A DNA stretch of 64,000 nt from Flavobacterium chilense (GTDB lineage Bacteria; Bacteroidota; Bacteroidia; Flavobacteriales; Flavobacteriaceae), in NCBI RefSeq assembly GCF_001602525.1, contig NZ_LSYT01000005.1, positions 1-64,000 of the forward strand, given 5' to 3'. Shown in pieces: positions 61,753 through 64,000 of this stretch. The stretch's first letter is position 1, and every line of letters begins with the position of its first letter. Both the position numbers and the translations under genes were made by a program. The notes beneath the pieces are model-generated. The model was not told where the DNA came from and made no database searches. It worked only from the letters and a program-made list of their open reading frames with translations.

Positions 61753-62823
61753 TTAAAACCAACGTCTTTTTTTGAAATAGATAATTAAAGCTATCACCAG
61801 AAAAATCATCGCAATCATAACACTGTGATAGCCATATTTATATTTAAGTTCAGGCATATTCTCAAAGTTCATTCCGTACACTCCCACAATAAAAGTAAGC
61901 GGAATAAATATGGCGGAGATAATGGTAAGTGTCTTCATAATCTCATTCATTTTTCGGCTTTGTTCCGAGAAATAAAAGTTAGAAGCACTTTCTAATGAAC
62001 TCATATCTGATTCGATTTGCTCTAAAAGTTCTAAACTTTTTTGATGCAGACGAATGAAAAAATTAAAGGTATCTTTTTGAATTAGATTGCTTGTATCATC
62101 ATCTTTAATGGTTTTTAAATAATACAAGGAATCTCTAAGCGGAACTATGGAGCGCTTTAGGAAATTAAAATTATCACGATGATTTTCAATTTTTTCCAGT
62201 ATTACAGGATCGGCACCTTTTTTCGTTAAATTAATTAACTCTTCAAGTTTCTCCTCTTCATCTTCAATTGTAATATAAAAGTTTTCGATTATCGCATCTA
62301 ATAACAGATAGAGTAAATAATCTACTTTTTTGGTTCTTACGATGCCGGCATGTGTACGAAGTCGCTCGCGAATATGAGTAAAGAAATCGCTTCGTTTTTC
62401 CTGAAACGAGAACAAGATTCCGTCTTTCAGAATAAAACTAATTTGTTCAACACTAATATTATCGGAATATTCAGAGGGCAACAGCGATTTTATATTAAAA
62501 AATAAAATATCCTTTTGCTCTTCAAGTTTAGTTCGTTTGGTAGTATTTAAAATATCGGCTAATAAAAAATCATCTAACTTAAAATGTTCACCAATTGTTT
62601 TAAGCAAACCAATATCGTTTAAGCCATGAACATTGAGCCAGTTATTCTTTGTGTAATCAAAACAAGAATTTAATGCTGCTACTGTAAACTTATCATATTC
62701 AACAACATCGTTATCATCATATACAAAAAGCTGCATCTCTGTTTCATGCTCTTTATGTGTTCCTGTATACTCTAAAGTAATATGTTGCAGCTTACGTCCT
62801 TTCTTGTATTTTATCTTTCTCAT
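61753..62823 (-). CDS. corA: CorA-type magnesium/cobalt channel
   Basis: The 356-residue protein is a pentameric divalent-cation channel. It has a cytoplasmic alpha/beta domain, a long stalk helix (about 180-290) and two C-terminal membrane helices, with the filter motif in VYGMNFENMPEL near residue 322 and the basic RRWF end. The GMN motif is intact. It is monocistronic in appearance. Confidence 0.96.
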   Translation of the reverse strand: MRKIKYKKGRKLQHITLEYTGTHKEHETEMQLFVYDDNDVVEYDKFTVAALNSCFDYTKNNWLNVHGLNDIGLLKTIGEHFKLDDFLLADILNTTKRTKLEEQKDILFFNIKSLLPSEYSDNISVEQISFILKDGILFSFQEKRSDFFTHIRERLRTHAGIVRTKKVDYLLYLLLDAIIENFYITIEDEEEKLEELINLTKKGADPVILEKIENHRDNFNFLKRSIVPLRDSLYYLKTIKDDDTSNLIQKDTFNFFIRLHQKSLELLEQIESDMSSLESASNFYFSEQSRKMNEIMKTLTIISAIFIPLTFIVGVYGMNFENMPELKYKYGYHSVMIAMIFLVIALIIYFKKRRWF

Positions 62824-62919
62824 TCAAAAATATTTACAATAGTAATATTACGAAAAAGAATCCGAAAAGGAAATGACAATTGTCATTTTGTGACTCACAT
62901 CAGTATAAAAAAAGCACAA

Positions 62920-62950
62920 AAAAAAGACGCACAATTATGTACGTCTTTTA
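62920..62950 (-). terminator. Terminator after the 63520 lipoprotein gene
   Basis: AAAAGACG (62922-62929) pairs with CGTCTTTT (62942-62949), with a run of T residues on the minus strand. The stem resembles the AGACGCAC spacer element at 19602. Confidence 0.65.
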
Positions 62951-62974
62951 AAACATTAAATGCTAATACAATAA

Positions 62975-63520
62975 TTATGGTGTTGTAATAACTTTATATG
63001 ACAAGTTGGTAAATACACCATTTTTTACCTCAACAATATTTGGAGTTACTACTTTAGTTTGTAATGTTCCAACTTTCTCTGAAGTAAAGCTAAAAGTTCC
63101 TGAAACCGTTTTTTTGTCAGCATCCATAGAAGTTATGGTTATTTTTCCGGTTTTAACGAAATGCTCAGTATATGTATTTCCATCAATTAAATAAGTATTT
63201 ATGAACAATGCATCCATATCATCATTATCTTCATCAAAACTATAAGCTTTAAGTGGCATCACATCAGTTGTTGTAAGCGAGCTCACACACGCTAATGACA
63301 ACATTTGGGAATTGTCCTGAATATTGATATCAAAACGCTGTTGGTTTTCGCTTTTTACTTTTATTAAAGTGACACTGTTCACTTTTGTTGCGTTCCATGC
63401 TGTACCATTTATAGTAGCCGAAGCGGAGTTATTACTATTGTTATCAATGCCGTCATCGCTGCTGCATCCTGCAAATAAAATGGTTAGAAAGACTAACCCA
63501 AGGTTTAAGATTTTTTTCAT
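62975..63520 (-). CDS. Uncharacterised lipoprotein (DUF6252-like)
   Basis: From ATG 63520 the protein has 181 residues with a lipoprotein signal (LTILFAGCSSDDG, Cys near 18). An earlier TTG is rejected because it overlaps the promoter. The mature part is beta-rich, with TINGTAWNATKVNSV near 34 and ITSMDADKKTVSGTFSFTSEK near 135. The NGTAW and VSGTFSF patterns resemble the DUF6252 family, recalled without a search. Function unknown. Confidence 0.8.
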   Translation of the reverse strand: MKKILNLGLVFLTILFAGCSSDDGIDNNSNNSASATINGTAWNATKVNSVTLIKVKSENQQRFDINIQDNSQMLSLACVSSLTTTDVMPLKAYSFDEDNDDMDALFINTYLIDGNTYTEHFVKTGKITITSMDADKKTVSGTFSFTSEKVGTLQTKVVTPNIVEVKNGVFTNLSYKVITTP

Positions 63521-63550
63521 TGGTGGTATTTGTTTTACGTTAATTTTTAT

Positions 63551-63558
63551 CAAAACTA
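63551..63558 (-). promoter_or_regulatory. -7 promoter element of the 63520 lipoprotein gene
   Basis: Minus-strand TAGTTTTG fits TAnnTTTG, 30 bp before the ATG. No -33 TTG at normal spacing. Confidence 0.5.
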
Positions 63559-63678
63559 AAATAAAACCAAATCATAACTTTGCGGAAAACCTCATTTTGG
63601 GCATTTTTCATACAAATCCTTTTAGACATCCACCTTTTAAGCTGATTTACAGTAAGTTATTTTAAAAATAAGCACAAA

Positions 63679-63706
63679 AAAACCGAGTCATTTCTGACTC
63701 GGTTTT
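63679..63706 (-). terminator. Terminator of dnaK
   Basis: AAAACCGAGTCA pairs perfectly with TGACTCGGTTTT around TTTC, with a T-tract on the minus strand. Confidence 0.9.
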
Positions 63707-63746
63707 CTATCTTAATACTTTGTACTAATTACTTAATACTAAAGAA

Positions 63747-64000
63747 TTATTTTACCTCTTCGAATTCAACGTCTTCAACATTGTCTCCAGATTGCTCTTG
63801 TTGTGGAGCAGCTTGTTGACCTTGTTCACCACCTTGAGCGTACATTGCTTCTGTAGCTGTTTTCCAAGCTGCATTTACATTGTCTAATCCTTTTTGGATT
63901 GCATCAAGATCTTGAGATTGGTGAGCCATTCTCAATTCAGTTAAAGCATATTCGATAGCTGTTTTGTGCTCATCTGTCAATTTATCTCCCAATTCTTTCA
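63747..64000 (-). CDS. dnaK: Chaperone DnaK (Hsp70), C-terminal end
   Basis: Only the last 84 or so codons are in the window; the start lies beyond the right edge. The visible part is the C-terminal helical lid (KELGDKLTDEHK, LTELRMAHQSQDLDAI) followed by a Gln/Gly-rich linker (AQGGEQGQQAAPQQEQSG) and the VEDVEFEEVK tail, a typical DnaK ending. The frame is open at position 64000. A terminator follows at 63679-63706. Confidence 0.93.
   Translation of the reverse strand, partial: KELGDKLTDEHKTAIEYALTELRMAHQSQDLDAIQKGLDNVNAAWKTATEAMYAQGGEQGQQAAPQQEQSGDNVEDVEFEEVK

Noticed and set aside
62825..62832. Minus-strand TATTTTTG just before corA
   Set aside because: It matches TAnnTTTG but is only 2 bp from the ATG, so a transcript from it would begin inside the start codon.
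63575..63582. Plus-strand TAACTTTG element
   Set aside because: No plus-strand gene follows; only shadow frames. Probably chance in AT-rich sequence.

Overview
The window reads as a chromosomal segment of a Flavobacterium-like member of the Bacteroidota. The evidence is the low G+C, AT-rich spacers; promoters of the TTG / TAnnTTTG type found only in this phylum; SusC/SusD-type glycan import; a WG-repeat protein; a very large secreted protein built from CHU_C-associated Ig-like modules; and housekeeping neighbourhoods typical of Flavobacteriia (folP-DUF1599-DoxX-TlpA-tpiA, prmA-clpS). I saw no phage, insertion sequence, CRISPR array, tRNA or rRNA.

Layout. 1-6836 (minus) is the N-terminal 2,278 codons of a giant secreted repeat protein whose C-terminus lies off the left edge. 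6837-8067 is AT-rich and almost empty. 8068-9837 (minus) is the rpsF-rpsR-rplI ribosomal operon plus a small conserved gene. 10016-16250 holds a LytTR response regulator (+) facing a minus-strand run: nadC, YihY/BrkB, DUF2147, a subclass B1 metallo-beta-lactamase and priA. 16602-28175 is mostly plus strand: an AlkC-like DNA glycosylase with an Ig-like tail, pirin, OsmC, a small GNAT, a secreted adenosine deaminase, rlmH, folP (minus), DUF1599, a DoxX/MauE-type membrane protein, a thioredoxin-like lipoprotein and tpiA. 28318-31750 (minus) is a pair of secreted proteins of unknown function. 31864-41598 (plus) carries prmA, clpS, a WG-repeat protein, a sterol-desaturase-family enzyme, a YhhN family protein, a lipoprotein, kdsA, an outer-membrane-like protein with a TTG start, a YiiX-type papain-fold protein and a Coq4-like protein.

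41678-58072 (minus) contains a polysaccharide utilisation locus. A SusR-like membrane-spanning regulator precedes susC, susD, a GH144-like endo-glucanase, an alpha/beta hydrolase and a GH3 beta-glucosidase. A glycerophosphodiesterase, a GH43-F5/8C-FN3 enzyme and an M28 peptidase follow. GH144 plus GH3 beside SusCD suggests beta-1,2-glucan (or a related beta-glucan) as substrate; this is inference. Glucan would be cut at the surface, imported as oligosaccharides, and hydrolysed to glucose in the periplasm. 58171-64000 (minus) has ackA-pta (acetate overflow / acetyl phosphate), corA, a small lipoprotein and the C-terminus of dnaK.

Non-coding points of interest are a structured RNA candidate upstream of kdsA (37950-38091), several dispersed inverted-repeat families in the spacers, two AACGTT-centred palindromes upstream of susC, a terminator-like hairpin that includes a start codon (25755-25810), and two genes with TTG starts. 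I did not find a clearly novel multi-gene system. The nearest candidates are the secreted pair at 28318-31750 and the five-fold module in the giant adhesin.
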